23,601 nt of DNA from an uncultured Eubacteriales bacterium (GTDB lineage: Bacteria > Bacillota > Clostridia > Oscillospirales > Oscillospiraceae), in NCBI GenBank assembly GCA_900553135.1, contig USCO01000021.1, positions 1-23,601 on the forward strand. Reading direction: 5' to 3'. The notes beneath the pieces are model-generated. The model did no database searches and had not been told where the DNA came from. It saw nothing but the letters and a program-made list of their open reading frames with translations. The position numbers and the translations under genes were made by a program. Shown piece after piece: positions 16,214 through 23,205 of the stretch (position 1 is the first letter of the stretch; each line of letters begins with the position of its first letter).

Positions 16214-16308
16214 GTGTGTTACAGCTCCTTTCATGATTTTGACCGCTCTTCCTACACAAAGAAATTGGACCTTTTCGACAATAAAATATTTACTAAAAAT
16301 TCACTTTC

Positions 16309-16337
16309 AGTATATTCCCACCACAAATCCGTGTCAA
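16309..16337 (-). promoter_or_regulatory. Strong sigma-70-type promoter for the dockerin-cohesin operon
   Basis: Minus strand: TTGACA (16332-16337), 17-nt spacer, TATACT (16309-16314). Predicted start near 16302 gives a 5' leader of about 90 nt. The rest of the 404-nt gap 16214-16617 is AT-rich leader, purine-rich DNA at 16380-16560 with nothing recognisable, and the gltS terminator. Confidence 0.85.
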
Positions 16338-16567
16338 GTTAGGAAACTGTTCAGATTAAAACCATTTTACACACCAATTTTCCCAATGGAGAAGAAAAAT
16401 TCACCAAAACCGGGCCATTTGTTCCAAACGGCGGGAAGGAGGGGGCAGAAGGCGGAAAAAAGAAAGTGATTTTTCAGTAAAAATTACCCTAGGCCATGAG
16501 GGGGGCTGCTGGAGCTTAGGGCTACATTGGAACAGAAACCGGAGGATGCAGATTTCCGAATCAGAGC

Positions 16568-16608
16568 AAAACGGCCAAAGCCCCTGGGAAATCCCAGGGG
16601 CCTTGGCC
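16568..16608 (-). terminator. Rho-independent terminator after gltS
   Basis: 16-bp stem with one mismatch (16573-16588 and 16593-16608; core CCCCTGGG/CCCAGGGG), AAAT-type loop, minus-strand GTTTTG tail. It starts 9 nt after the gltS stop codon. Confidence 0.85.
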
Positions 16609-16617
16609 AGGTCAGGG

Positions 16618-17805
16618 TCAAACGAGGTTGAGGAAAACCGTAATGATACCGGAGTTTACCAGGTTGATGAAGAGGCTGCCCACCAGAGGCACGATAAAGA
16701 AGGCGCTGGGGGAGGAGCCGTACTTGGCGTCGATGACCTGCATGTTGGCCATGGCGGTGGGCACGGCGCCCAGGCCGAAGCCGGTCTGGCCCACGGTCAT
16801 CACCGCGGCGTCGAAGTTCTTGCCCATGACGCGGAAGGTGACGAAGATGCCGAAGAGAGCCATCAGGACCATCTGAGCCAGCAGAATGACGATCATGGGC
16901 AGAGCCAGATCAATGAGCTGCCACAGCTTCATGGTCATCATGGACAGGGCCAGGAACACCAGCAGGGAGATGTTGGAGATCATGGACAGCTCGGGGAGCT
17001 TCAGGTCCAGCTTGTCGGAGTGGTCGGCGATGTTGCGCAGGATGGCGGCAGCCACCATGGCGCCCACGGAGGCGGGGAACTCGATGCCGGTGCGCTCCAG
17101 CAGAGAGGAAACCAGGGTGCCCAGACCCACAGTGATGAGGACCTGATAGGCCGCGGCGGTCATCCGCTTCTCGTCCACGGGGGGCTGCTTCTCCTCGTTG
17201 CCGAACTTCATATCCTGGGCCTCGGGGTTGGGCTTCAGGTTGTTGTGCTCAATGAGGTAGCGGCCAACAGGACCGCCCAGCAGGGCGCCGCCCACCAGGC
17301 CGAAGGTGGCCGCAGCGGTGGCGATGGTGGTACCGGCCTCCAGGCCGGCCTTCTCCAGGATGGGGCCCCAGGCAGCGGCGGTGCCGTTGCCGCCCACCAT
17401 GGGGATGGAGCCGCAGGCCATGCCCACCAGGGGGTCTACGCCCATCAGCTTACAGACCAGGATGCCCAGACCGTTCTGGAAGACCACCAGAATGCTGGAG
17501 AGGATCAGGAACAGAATGACCTGGGGGCCGCCCTTGCGCAGCAGCTTCCAGCTGGCGGTGTAACCGATGCCGGCGTAGAACAGCAGGCTGAAGAAGTCGT
17601 TGAAGGAGCTGTCCAGAGAGAGCTTGCACAGACCGGACATGTTCAGTACGGTAATGAGCAGCGCAAAGAGCACGCCGCCGACCACGGGGGTGGGGATACA
17701 GAACTTACGCAGGACGTAGATGTGTTTTTTGATGAAGTCGCCCACCATCAGCACAACGATGGCCAGAGCAATCGTGTAATACACGTTCAGACTGATTTCC
17801 AGCAT
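16618..17805 (-). CDS. gltS: Sodium/glutamate symporter GltS
   Basis: 395 aa, the usual length for GltS, with about ten to twelve hydrophobic segments. It starts with an aliphatic helix (YYTIALAIVVLMVGDFIKK) and has the family hallmarks PTPVVGGVLFAL near 40-50, a GGNGTAAAWGP loop near 140 that belongs to the substrate/Na+ pore region, and a second half with the inverted-repeat counterpart (TVGQTGFGLGAVPTAMANM) near 340. It imports glutamate with sodium across the cytoplasmic membrane. The ATG at 17805 follows AGGAGGGG. It lies 56 nt after the aminopeptidase-like gene, with no terminator between, so both should share the GntR-type-controlled promoter. This links glutamate uptake with a peptidase-like step. 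Confidence 0.93.
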   Translation of the reverse strand: MLEISLNVYYTIALAIVVLMVGDFIKKHIYVLRKFCIPTPVVGGVLFALLITVLNMSGLCKLSLDSSFNDFFSLLFYAGIGYTASWKLLRKGGPQVILFLILSSILVVFQNGLGILVCKLMGVDPLVGMACGSIPMVGGNGTAAAWGPILEKAGLEAGTTIATAAATFGLVGGALLGGPVGRYLIEHNNLKPNPEAQDMKFGNEEKQPPVDEKRMTAAAYQVLITVGLGTLVSSLLERTGIEFPASVGAMVAAAILRNIADHSDKLDLKLPELSMISNISLLVFLALSMMTMKLWQLIDLALPMIVILLAQMVLMALFGIFVTFRVMGKNFDAAVMTVGQTGFGLGAVPTAMANMQVIDAKYGSSPSAFFIVPLVGSLFINLVNSGIITVFLNLV

Positions 17806-17861
17806 GATGAAGTTTCCCCTCCTATATTATGATGCCAGTTTCCCACAAATGGCGCGTCCCA

Positions 17862-18830
17862 TCACACCTTGGGAACGCCATTCTCCATCAGAGTCTTTCC
17901 GTCGGCCACGATGGTGCCGTTTTTCATGATCACGTCGTAGTGGCAGGCAGCCTTCACGGTGCCGCCCAGGGTGATGCTGGTGCCGATGCCGATGTGGCAG
18001 GAGCCGAACACGCCCTCGTCCTCCAGCATGAAGCCGCAGAAGTGGCACTTGGGGTTCAGGCCCACCCCGTGCTCGGCGATGTTGTACACGTTGGGATCGT
18101 TCTTGCTGGCCAGGTTGTCAGCCAGCATCTTGGCCTGGCGGCCGCCGGAGATGTCCACGATGCGGCCGTTTTCCACCTTCAGGGTGACGGGCTCTTCCAG
18201 CACGCCGATGCCGATGTAGGGGATGGAGCCGTCGGCCACGATGACGCCGTTGGCGGTGCCTTCCAGGGGAGAGACGTTGGCCTCGACGGTGGGCAGAGTG
18301 GAGAACTGTCCGGGCTCCACCATGCAGTACAGGTGGTTGCCCCGGCGGCCCTTGGCGGAGTACTCCAGGTGGGTGCCGCTGGGGGAGGTGAGCACGATCT
18401 TCTCCGCCCCGGCCATGCCCTGGGCCATGGCCATGCACACCCGCTTGGCCTCCTCAAAGTCGGCCTCGATGCCGCCGTGGATCATCATTTCCTCGGTGAA
18501 ATGGGTGAGGACCAGACCGCGGGAACCGGCGGCAATGGCCTCCTTCACCGCGTGGGTGTGGGTGATGGACTTGCCCACCACGCTGAGGAAGGCGTCGCTG
18601 GCCTTCATGGCGGCGGCGATCTCCTTGGGGGGCTCCTCACTGTCCTGCTTCCGGGGCTCCATGATGCAGATGGCGGGCTCGGCGCCTACGCGGTAGACCT
18701 CGGTGGCCAGAGCCTGAGCGATGCTCATGCGGGAGAGCTCGGTGATAATGAGCACCTGCTCGCCGGGCTGGATCTTGGCACAGACGTTGACCACCTTGCT
18801 GGCCCCCCGGGACATATAAATGTTTTCCAT
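17862..18830 (-). CDS. M29-type aminopeptidase-like metalloprotein
   Basis: 322 aa from the ATG at 18830, eight bases after AGGAGG; an in-frame upstream codon at 18854 overlaps that site. The C-terminal part carries the conserved features of the aminopeptidase T/M29 family, which also includes the ring-cleaving dioxygenase NicX: E253-H254 before GVGLNP, E272, H279 in GSCHIGIG, and H297-Y-D299. These are likely metal ligands. It is shorter than typical M29 aminopeptidases (near 370-410 aa) and lacks part of the N-terminal domain, so annotation as leucyl aminopeptidase or as a 2,5-dihydroxypyridine dioxygenase-like enzyme are both possible. With gltS downstream and a GntR/FCD gene upstream, a role in peptide or glutamate-derivative use is inferred. 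No signal peptide, so cytosolic. Confidence 0.8.
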   Translation of the reverse strand: MENIYMSRGASKVVNVCAKIQPGEQVLIITELSRMSIAQALATEVYRVGAEPAICIMEPRKQDSEEPPKEIAAAMKASDAFLSVVGKSITHTHAVKEAIAAGSRGLVLTHFTEEMMIHGGIEADFEEAKRVCMAMAQGMAGAEKIVLTSPSGTHLEYSAKGRRGNHLYCMVEPGQFSTLPTVEANVSPLEGTANGVIVADGSIPYIGIGVLEEPVTLKVENGRIVDISGGRQAKMLADNLASKNDPNVYNIAEHGVGLNPKCHFCGFMLEDEGVFGSCHIGIGTSITLGGTVKAACHYDVIMKNGTIVADGKTLMENGVPKV

Positions 18831-18863
18831 CTCCAGTTCCTCCTTGTAGACCAAATAAAAAAT

Positions 18864-18875
18864 ATTCTATAGAAT
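18864..18875. promoter_or_regulatory. GntR/FCD candidate operator, leader copy
   Basis: Perfect 12-bp palindrome ATTCTATAGAAT, 34 bases upstream of the aminopeptidase-like start codon and 61 bp (centre to centre) from a second copy that overlaps the -10 box. Probable binding site of the GntR-family protein encoded next door. Confidence 0.65.
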
Positions 18876-18889
18876 CCGAAAGGAAAAAG

Positions 18890-18908
18890 AAAGGGGTTCC
18901 TCCCCTTT
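18890..18908 (-). promoter_or_regulatory. Leader hairpin followed by T-rich tract, possible attenuator
   Basis: Minus strand: AAAGGGG-AGGAA-CCCCTTT followed by CTTTTTCC. The 7-bp stem lies in the 5' leader between the two operator copies, starting roughly 10 nt after the predicted transcription start. It looks like a short terminator, and its loop region contains a ribosome-binding-like GGGGAGG. Confidence 0.4.
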
Positions 18909-18922
18909 GATCTTTACACAAT

Positions 18923-18938
18923 ATATTCTATAGAATAT
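18923..18938. promoter_or_regulatory. GntR/FCD candidate operator, promoter copy
   Basis: Perfect 16-bp palindrome, ATATTCTA followed by TAGAATAT. It covers the TAGAAT -10 box of the aminopeptidase-gltS promoter, so occupancy would block RNA polymerase. Confidence 0.7.
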
Positions 18939-18952
18939 TAGAAAAAAGTCAA
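18925..18952 (-). promoter_or_regulatory. Promoter of the aminopeptidase-gltS operon
   Basis: Minus strand: TTGACT (18947-18952), 16-nt spacer, TAGAAT (18925-18930). Both boxes match the consensus at five of six positions. The -10 lies inside the operator palindrome. Confidence 0.72.
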
Positions 18953-18990
18953 GAGCCTTTTGTCGGAAAATGTGATTTTGTAGGAGACGA

Positions 18991-19018
18991 AAAAATCCCA
19001 CAATGCTTTTTGTGGGAT
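18991..19018 (-). terminator. Rho-independent terminator of the GntR gene
   Basis: 9-bp stem ATCCCACAA/TTGTGGGAT (18995-19003 and 19010-19018), 6-nt loop, followed on the minus strand by TTTTTTCG. It separates the regulator from the downstream operon. Confidence 0.82.
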
Positions 19019-19027
19019 CAAACAAAG

Positions 19028-19050
19028 ACAGGGCGGCAGCGCCGCCCTGT
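19028..19050 (-). other. Second hairpin after the GntR gene
   Basis: 10-bp stem ACAGGGCGGC with its complement and a 3-nt loop, just after the GntR stop codon. No strong T-run follows. It sits between two copies of TGTGGGATCAA (19011-19021 and 19049-19059). Confidence 0.55.
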
Positions 19051-19054
19051 GGGA

Positions 19055-19705
19055 TCAACCTTTTTGTTCCATGAATTTCCGTCCGTTTCGGATGTGGGTG
19101 GAGATGGCCTGCTGGGCCGCCGCTACATCCCGGGCCTCCAGGGCCTGGATAATGAGCTTGTGTTCTTCATAGATGGCGTGGCGGCGCTCCACATTGCTGG
19201 AGGAGTACTTCCGGTCCCGGCTGATGATACCCTTCAGCATGTCCAGCAGGTTGCGCAGGATCTGGTTTCCCGCCAGAGAATAGAGGTAGGAGTCGAACTG
19301 CTGGCTGGCGGTGAAGATATCGGTGGAGTCGGAGGCCTGACGGTAGCGCTCGATCAGGTCATATAAATTCTGAATGTCCTGCTCATCCAGATTTTGAATG
19401 CACTCGGCCACGGCCAAATGCTCCAGGGCCTCCCGGCAGGCGTAGGCGTCGGAGATCTCCTGCTGGTCCAGGGCCCGCACCACCGCGCCGTGATAGGGGA
19501 TGATATCCACCAGGCCGTCGCTGGCCAGACGGCGGATGGCCTCCCGCACAGGGGTGGCGCTGACATTCATCTGCTTGGCCAGGTGCTGTTCTTTTAGCTC
19601 GGTGCCGGGAGGGATAGATCCATTTGCAATGGAGTCTACCAGATTTCGGTAGACCTGTTCACTTAAGGGAATGCGGGAGACGCCGCTGACATTTTTATAA
19701 TCCAT
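19055..19705 (-). CDS. GntR-family transcriptional regulator, FCD subfamily
   Basis: 216 aa. The N-terminal winged helix-turn-helix (about 10-76) has the typical PLSEQVYRNLVDSI, GTELKEQHLAKQMNVSATPVREAIRRLASDGL and a wing. The FCD ligand domain (about 80-205) contains REALEHLAV and a late helix with E-E-H...H. The first metal-binding positions usual for FCD proteins (D-x-x-x-H in the FH helix) read QQFDSYL, so metal-dependent ligand binding may be altered. It is a cytosolic DNA-binding protein, transcribed just before the aminopeptidase-gltS operon but ended by its own terminator. The paired palindromes at 18864 and 18923 make it the probable repressor of that operon. The ATG at 19705 has only a distant GGAG, so translation may be weak. 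Confidence 0.92.
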   Translation of the reverse strand: MDYKNVSGVSRIPLSEQVYRNLVDSIANGSIPPGTELKEQHLAKQMNVSATPVREAIRRLASDGLVDIIPYHGAVVRALDQQEISDAYACREALEHLAVAECIQNLDEQDIQNLYDLIERYRQASDSTDIFTASQQFDSYLYSLAGNQILRNLLDMLKGIISRDRKYSSSNVERRHAIYEEHKLIIQALEARDVAAAQQAISTHIRNGRKFMEQKG

Positions 19706-19762
19706 AATTTGGCTTCTACTCCAATTGAAAAAATAGGTTCAGAAACAACTGGTATGAAAACC

Positions 19763-19791
19763 ATTATAATACAGAACCCGGGATCCCGCAA
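19763..19791 (-). promoter_or_regulatory. Candidate promoter of the GntR gene
   Basis: Minus strand: perfect TATAAT (19763-19768) with TTGCGG 17 nt upstream. The -35 is weak and lies inside the preceding terminator hairpin. No ATTCTA/TAGAAT palindrome is seen here, so autoregulation is not supported. Confidence 0.5.
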
Positions 19792-19805
19792 GGGAAGCCC
19801 GGGTT
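19775..19805 (-). terminator. Probable terminator of the YczE-kinase gene
   Basis: 8-bp stem AACCCGGG/CCCGGGTT (19775-19782 and 19798-19805) with an inner TCCC-GCAA-GGGA hairpin. The minus-strand tail TTCTGTATTAT is only moderately T-rich. It lies 16 nt after the stop at 19822. Confidence 0.6.
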
Positions 19806-19821
19806 GGAGAAAAGGGGAGGG

Positions 19822-21109
19822 TCACACCTGCTCCAGCTGCTGGCTGTTTTGCAGGGCGTGGAGGGCGCTGAGGATCATGTCCAGGGCGTAGTCGTCGCCA
19901 AAGGTGGTGTCGATGGCCAGATGGAAGTTTTTCGCGTGGCCCCAGATTTCGCGGGTGTAGTACTGGTAGTTGGTGGCCCGCTTCCGGTCCCCCTGCTCGA
20001 TCTGGGCGTGGGCGGTCTCCTCGTCCAGGCCGTAAGTGTCCATGATGCGGTGGAGACGGGCCTCCTTGTCGGCGTGGAGCCACACCCGCAGACAGTGGGG
20101 GTCGTTGCGCAGCAGCCAGTCGGCACAGCGGCCCACCAGCACGCAGTTGCCTTGGGCGGCCAGAGACAAAATGGTCTGCTTCTCGGCGGCAAAGAGGGCG
20201 TCCTTGGGGGCCCTCCTGCTCCGGGGCGTAGTACATCTGATTGGTAAAGTCGTAGAGCAGGGGGCTGGTCATGCTCTCCTCCTGCTGGTGGACGAACTGG
20301 GGGGTAAAGCCCGTGGTGCCCGCCGTCAGTTGGATGATCTCCTCGTCATAGAACTGGTAGTTCAGGCGATCGGCCAGCAGGCGGCCAATGATGCGGCCGC
20401 CGCTGCCGTACTGCCGCCCAATGGCAATGACATAGCCCCGCCCGGCAGCGGGCTTGGGGGCGTCCTCCTCCTGAGGGGGAAACAACAGACCGGGGAGGAA
20501 GGAGAGCAACCGCCCAAAAGTCCGGGCCAGAAAGCCCACCAGCAGGGCGGCTACCAGGGTGCCCTCCCGCACGCCGGCCAAACGACCGGACAAAATCAGG
20601 GAGGCGGCCACGGCAATGGCGGTCATGGACACGTCAAAGCAGACCTTGGTGATGCCGAAGTCGGTGTTCCAGGTGAGCACCACCGCCCGCACAAAGGACT
20701 TGCCGGGCAGCATGGCCACGTCAGCCAGTACCTCCAGATAGACGCCGAAGGCCAGCACTGTGCAGCCCGCCAGCAGATAAAGGACCTTTTCGGGATAGGA
20801 GCCGGGGGAGACAAAGAATAGCAGCCCCATGGTCAGGTCAATAAAATAACCGAAAGCAATGGAGATGGGGATTTGCAGCAGATGCTCCAGCCGGAAGCGC
20901 CGCCGCAGGATGAGCAGCTGCAGGAAAATGAGCAGCAGGCTGAAGGCGATGGTGAACTGCCCCAGGGTCAGAGGAAATTTTAGGCTCAATACATAAGGAA
21001 TGGCGGAGATGGGGGAGGTGCCCAAATCCGCCTTGGTTACCAGGCTGACGCCCAGGGAGCTGAGAAACAGTCCCAGCAGAAAAATAAGGTACCGCTTTGC
21101 TTTTTCCAT
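19822..21109 (-). CDS. YczE-like membrane / cytidylate kinase-like fusion, frameshifted
   Basis: The frame from the ATG at 21109 encodes about 215 residues with about five hydrophobic segments of the YczE/YitT type (LGTSPISAIPYVLS near 30), followed by a cytosolic P-loop kinase-like domain beginning YVIAIGRQYGSGG. At about 20206-20213 (GGGCCCCC on the coding strand) the homology moves to the +1 frame: KDALFAAEKQ, NCVLVGRCADWLL, RATNYQYY, then LEQV and a stop at 19822. Without the shift, frame zero runs to 19739 as non-homologous Arg/Pro-rich sequence. One extra C in the run explains it: an assembly or sequencing error, an inactivating mutation, or much less likely programmed +1 shifting on CCC-C. 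The restored protein is about 428 aa, a cytidylate_kin2-type domain fused to a membrane domain. The ATG directly abuts the marR stop (TAAATG). Confidence 0.8.
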
Positions 21110-21535
21110 TTATCCATTCTCCTCCATCAGATGTTCCGAAATGCGGGTCAGCAGGTCCAGCAGGTGGGCCTGTTCCTCCGGGGGAATGCCCTGCAGGGCC
21201 TGGGCTTCCAGCTGAAGGAACTGTTCCCGCACCAGCTGGGCCATCTCGTGGCCCTGGGGGGTGAGGAAAATGTAGTAGGTGCGCCGGTCGCCGTTGAGAC
21301 TGCGGCGCTGGATGAGCCCCTTGTCCTCCATACGGTTGAGCAGGGAGGTGAGGGTGGCCGCCTCGATGTGGCAGGCCCGGGCGATGCGGATCTGGCTGGC
21401 CCCGTCGTGGTAGGACAGGTACTCCAGCACCTTGGGCTGACCGATGGTGAGGCCGGTGCCCTTGAGCCCTGCCAGCAGCTTTTTGTGCAGCAGGGACTGG
21501 TTTGCCATGATGAGATAGTGCAGGCTGTGTTCCAT
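21110..21535 (-). CDS. MarR-family transcriptional regulator
   Basis: 141 aa, standard length. Winged helix-turn-helix of the MarR type: LTIGQPKVLEYLSYHDGASQIRIARACHIEAATLTSLLNRMEDKGLIQRRSLNGDRRTYYIFLT, with the conserved D-R-R wing near residue 82. Long dimerisation helices flank it. ATG at 21535, ten bases after AAGGAG. It is the first gene of an operon; its TAA directly abuts the ATG of the membrane-kinase gene, implying tight coupling and that the regulator controls that gene. The inverted repeats immediately upstream suggest autoregulation. Ligand unknown. Confidence 0.93.
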   Translation of the reverse strand: MEHSLHYLIMANQSLLHKKLLAGLKGTGLTIGQPKVLEYLSYHDGASQIRIARACHIEAATLTSLLNRMEDKGLIQRRSLNGDRRTYYIFLTPQGHEMAQLVREQFLQLEAQALQGIPPEEQAHLLDLLTRISEHLMEENG

Positions 21536-21549
21536 GGACCGATGACTCC

Positions 21550-21592
21550 TTATAATATTAGAAATCTAATAATGATGATTCTAATATTATAA
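21550..21592. promoter_or_regulatory. MarR operator: 14-bp inverted repeat with nested palindrome
   Basis: TTATAATATTAGAA (21550-21563) and its exact complement (21579-21592) are separated by 15 nt. A second palindrome, TATTAGA-AA-TCTAATA, lies at 21556-21571. The right arm contains the -10 box, and the left arm ends just before the ribosome binding site. Probable autoregulatory site for the MarR protein. Confidence 0.78.
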
Positions 21593-21615
21593 AGACGGGC
21601 CGGGGGAAATGTCAA
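21586..21615 (-). promoter_or_regulatory. Sigma-70-type promoter of the marR operon
   Basis: Minus strand: TTGACA (21610-21615), 18-nt spacer, TATAAT (21586-21591), both perfect. The -10 is inside the MarR inverted repeat. Confidence 0.87.
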
Positions 21616-21623
21616 GAGAGCAG

Positions 21624-21657
21624 AAAAAATCCCGGCCGGAAAAGCTCCGGCCGGGAT
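21624..21657 (-). terminator. Rho-independent terminator of malQ
   Basis: 12-bp stem ATCCCGGCCGGA/TCCGGCCGGGAT (21629-21640 and 21646-21657), 5-nt loop, minus-strand TTTTTT tail. It is 14 nt after the malQ stop and just upstream of the marR -35. Confidence 0.92.
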
Positions 21658-21671
21658 CAAACGATATAAAA

Positions 21672-23111
21672 TCAGAGGCAGCGGCGGTAAGTACGGGTGA
21701 TCTCCCGCAGCCGGCCCGAGACATAGGGGTTGAAGGCGTCCTCCCGCACCCGCCAGGACCAGTTGTGGCCGCCGCAGGAGCCGGGGGTGTTCATCCGGGA
21801 ATCGGCCCCCAGGCCAAGTACATCCTGGAGGGGGGCGATGGCCAGATAGCTGCCCGTGGCCCAGGCCCCGGAGATGACGCCCCAGCCGATGCCCTCCTCA
21901 TCCCGCAGGCGTAAATACTGGCGGGCAAAGCGGGCCTCGTCCTGGTTGCCCTCCTGGAGGAACTGGACAAAGGTGGGGGTGTCGTGGGTACCGGTGTAGA
22001 CCACGGAGAATTTTTCGCAGTTGTGGGGCAGATAGGCGCTCTCGCCCACGGGGTCGAAGGCAAAGACCATGACCTTCATGCCGGGGATGCCGCAGGTGCG
22101 GACAAATTTCAGGGCGTCGGCGTCCAGATCGCCCAGGTCCTCGGCAATGAGCTCCAGCTGGGGCGCGGCGGTCTGGATGGCCTTCAGCAGCTCCATGCCC
22201 GGGCCGGGCTCCCAGTGGCCCTCCTTGGCGCTTTCCGCCCCGGCGGGAATGGACCAATAGGTGTGGAAGGCGCGGAAGTGGTCGATGCGCACGGCGTCAT
22301 ACAGCCGATGACACCAGGTGATCCGCTCCCGCCAGAACTGGAACACGGCCTGCTTGTTTCCCTTCCAGTCGTACAGGGGGTTGCCCCAGAACTGGCCGTC
22401 GGCGGTGAAGGCGTCGGGGGGAACGCCGGCCACATTGGCCAGGTGGCCGTCCTCATCCAACTGGAAGAGCTCGGGGTGGGACCAGCGCTCCACGCTGTCG
22501 GCGGAGAGGTAGATGGGGATGTCGCCCATGATGCGGATGTGCCGCTGATTGGCGTATTCCTTTAAATGGAACCACTGGCGGTAGAAGGTGTCCTGGAGGA
22601 AGGTGTGGAAGGCCACCAGCTCCGGGTCAGGGACGGCGTCCTCGGGCCACTCCTCCCAGCTGGTGCCGTACTGGTCGTGGAGGGCGGCAAAGCGGGCGTA
22701 GTCGGCCAGCCAGGGCAGGTCGGGCTCCTCCTGCTGGGGGGCGTCCAGCTGCTGGTAGCGTTCAAAGGCCCGCTTCAGCAGGGGAAGGCGGGTGGCGTTG
22801 AGGTGGTCGTAATCCACCTGGTCTGGGGTGATCCATTTGGCCTGATCCAGCTCCTGGGGAGTGAGCAGTCCCTGAGAGGCCAGCTCGTCCAGGTCGATGA
22901 GCAAGGGGTTGCCGGCAAAGGCGGAGGTGGACATATAGGGGGAGTTTCCGTGACCCAGGGGGACCAGGGGCAGGATCTGCCAATAGGTCTGTCCGGCCTG
23001 AGAGAGAAAATCCACAAAGCGGCGGGCGGATGCCCCCAGAGAGCCGATGCCGTAAGGGCCCGGCAGGGAGGAGACAGCCAGCAGGATGCCGCTGTAGCGC
23101 GCGTCATACAT
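21672..23111 (-). CDS. malQ: 4-alpha-glucanotransferase (amylomaltase, GH77)
   Basis: 479 aa from the ATG at 23111, which follows AAGGAG by 11 bases; an in-frame extension to 23195 runs through a leader hairpin and is rejected. GH77 hallmarks are present: N-terminal RYSGILLAVSSLPGPYGIGSLG, QILPLVPLGHGNSPYMSTSAFAGNPLLIDLD, the catalytic nucleophile D277 in VRIDHFRAF, acid/base E324 in IAEDLG, D377 in GTHDTPTF, and the C-terminal RMNTPGSCGGHNWSWR. It transfers alpha-1,4-glucan segments between maltodextrins in the cytosol, in glycogen and maltodextrin turnover. The length is normal and all catalytic residues are intact. It has its own promoter and terminator, so it is probably monocistronic. 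The alpha/beta hydrolase upstream is on the same strand. Confidence 0.95.
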   Translation of the reverse strand: MYDARYSGILLAVSSLPGPYGIGSLGASARRFVDFLSQAGQTYWQILPLVPLGHGNSPYMSTSAFAGNPLLIDLDELASQGLLTPQELDQAKWITPDQVDYDHLNATRLPLLKRAFERYQQLDAPQQEEPDLPWLADYARFAALHDQYGTSWEEWPEDAVPDPELVAFHTFLQDTFYRQWFHLKEYANQRHIRIMGDIPIYLSADSVERWSHPELFQLDEDGHLANVAGVPPDAFTADGQFWGNPLYDWKGNKQAVFQFWRERITWCHRLYDAVRIDHFRAFHTYWSIPAGAESAKEGHWEPGPGMELLKAIQTAAPQLELIAEDLGDLDADALKFVRTCGIPGMKVMVFAFDPVGESAYLPHNCEKFSVVYTGTHDTPTFVQFLQEGNQDEARFARQYLRLRDEEGIGWGVISGAWATGSYLAIAPLQDVLGLGADSRMNTPGSCGGHNWSWRVREDAFNPYVSGRLREITRTYRRCL

Positions 23112-23142
23112 AGGGGAAGGGTCTCCTTTCGAGGTGGAATCA

Positions 23143-23169
23143 AGGCCAGGGGAAGGGCTCCCCTGGCCT
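23143..23169 (-). other. Leader hairpin at the predicted malQ transcript 5' end
   Basis: 11-bp perfect stem AGGCCAGGGGA/TCCCCTGGCCT (23143-23153 and 23159-23169), 5-nt loop, no T-run. With the start site expected near 23170, the malQ mRNA would begin almost directly with this hairpin. It may stabilise the 5' end, or help stop transcripts from the upstream hydrolase gene. Confidence 0.6.
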
Positions 23170-23176
23170 CGGGCAT

Positions 23177-23205
23177 ATTGTACCATATTGAACAAGAAAA
23201 TTCAA
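23177..23205 (-). promoter_or_regulatory. malQ: Promoter of malQ
   Basis: Minus strand: TTGAAT (23200-23205), 17-nt spacer, TACAAT (23177-23182) preceded by TGG as an extended -10. The -35 overlaps the stop codon of the upstream hydrolase gene. No inverted-repeat operator was noticed. Confidence 0.72.

Noticed and set aside
19739..19821. C-terminal extension of the YczE-kinase gene in frame zero to 19739
   Set aside because: After the C5 run this frame is Arg/Pro/Gly-rich and unlike any kinase, and it runs through the terminator hairpin; the kinase homology continues in the +1 frame to 19822.
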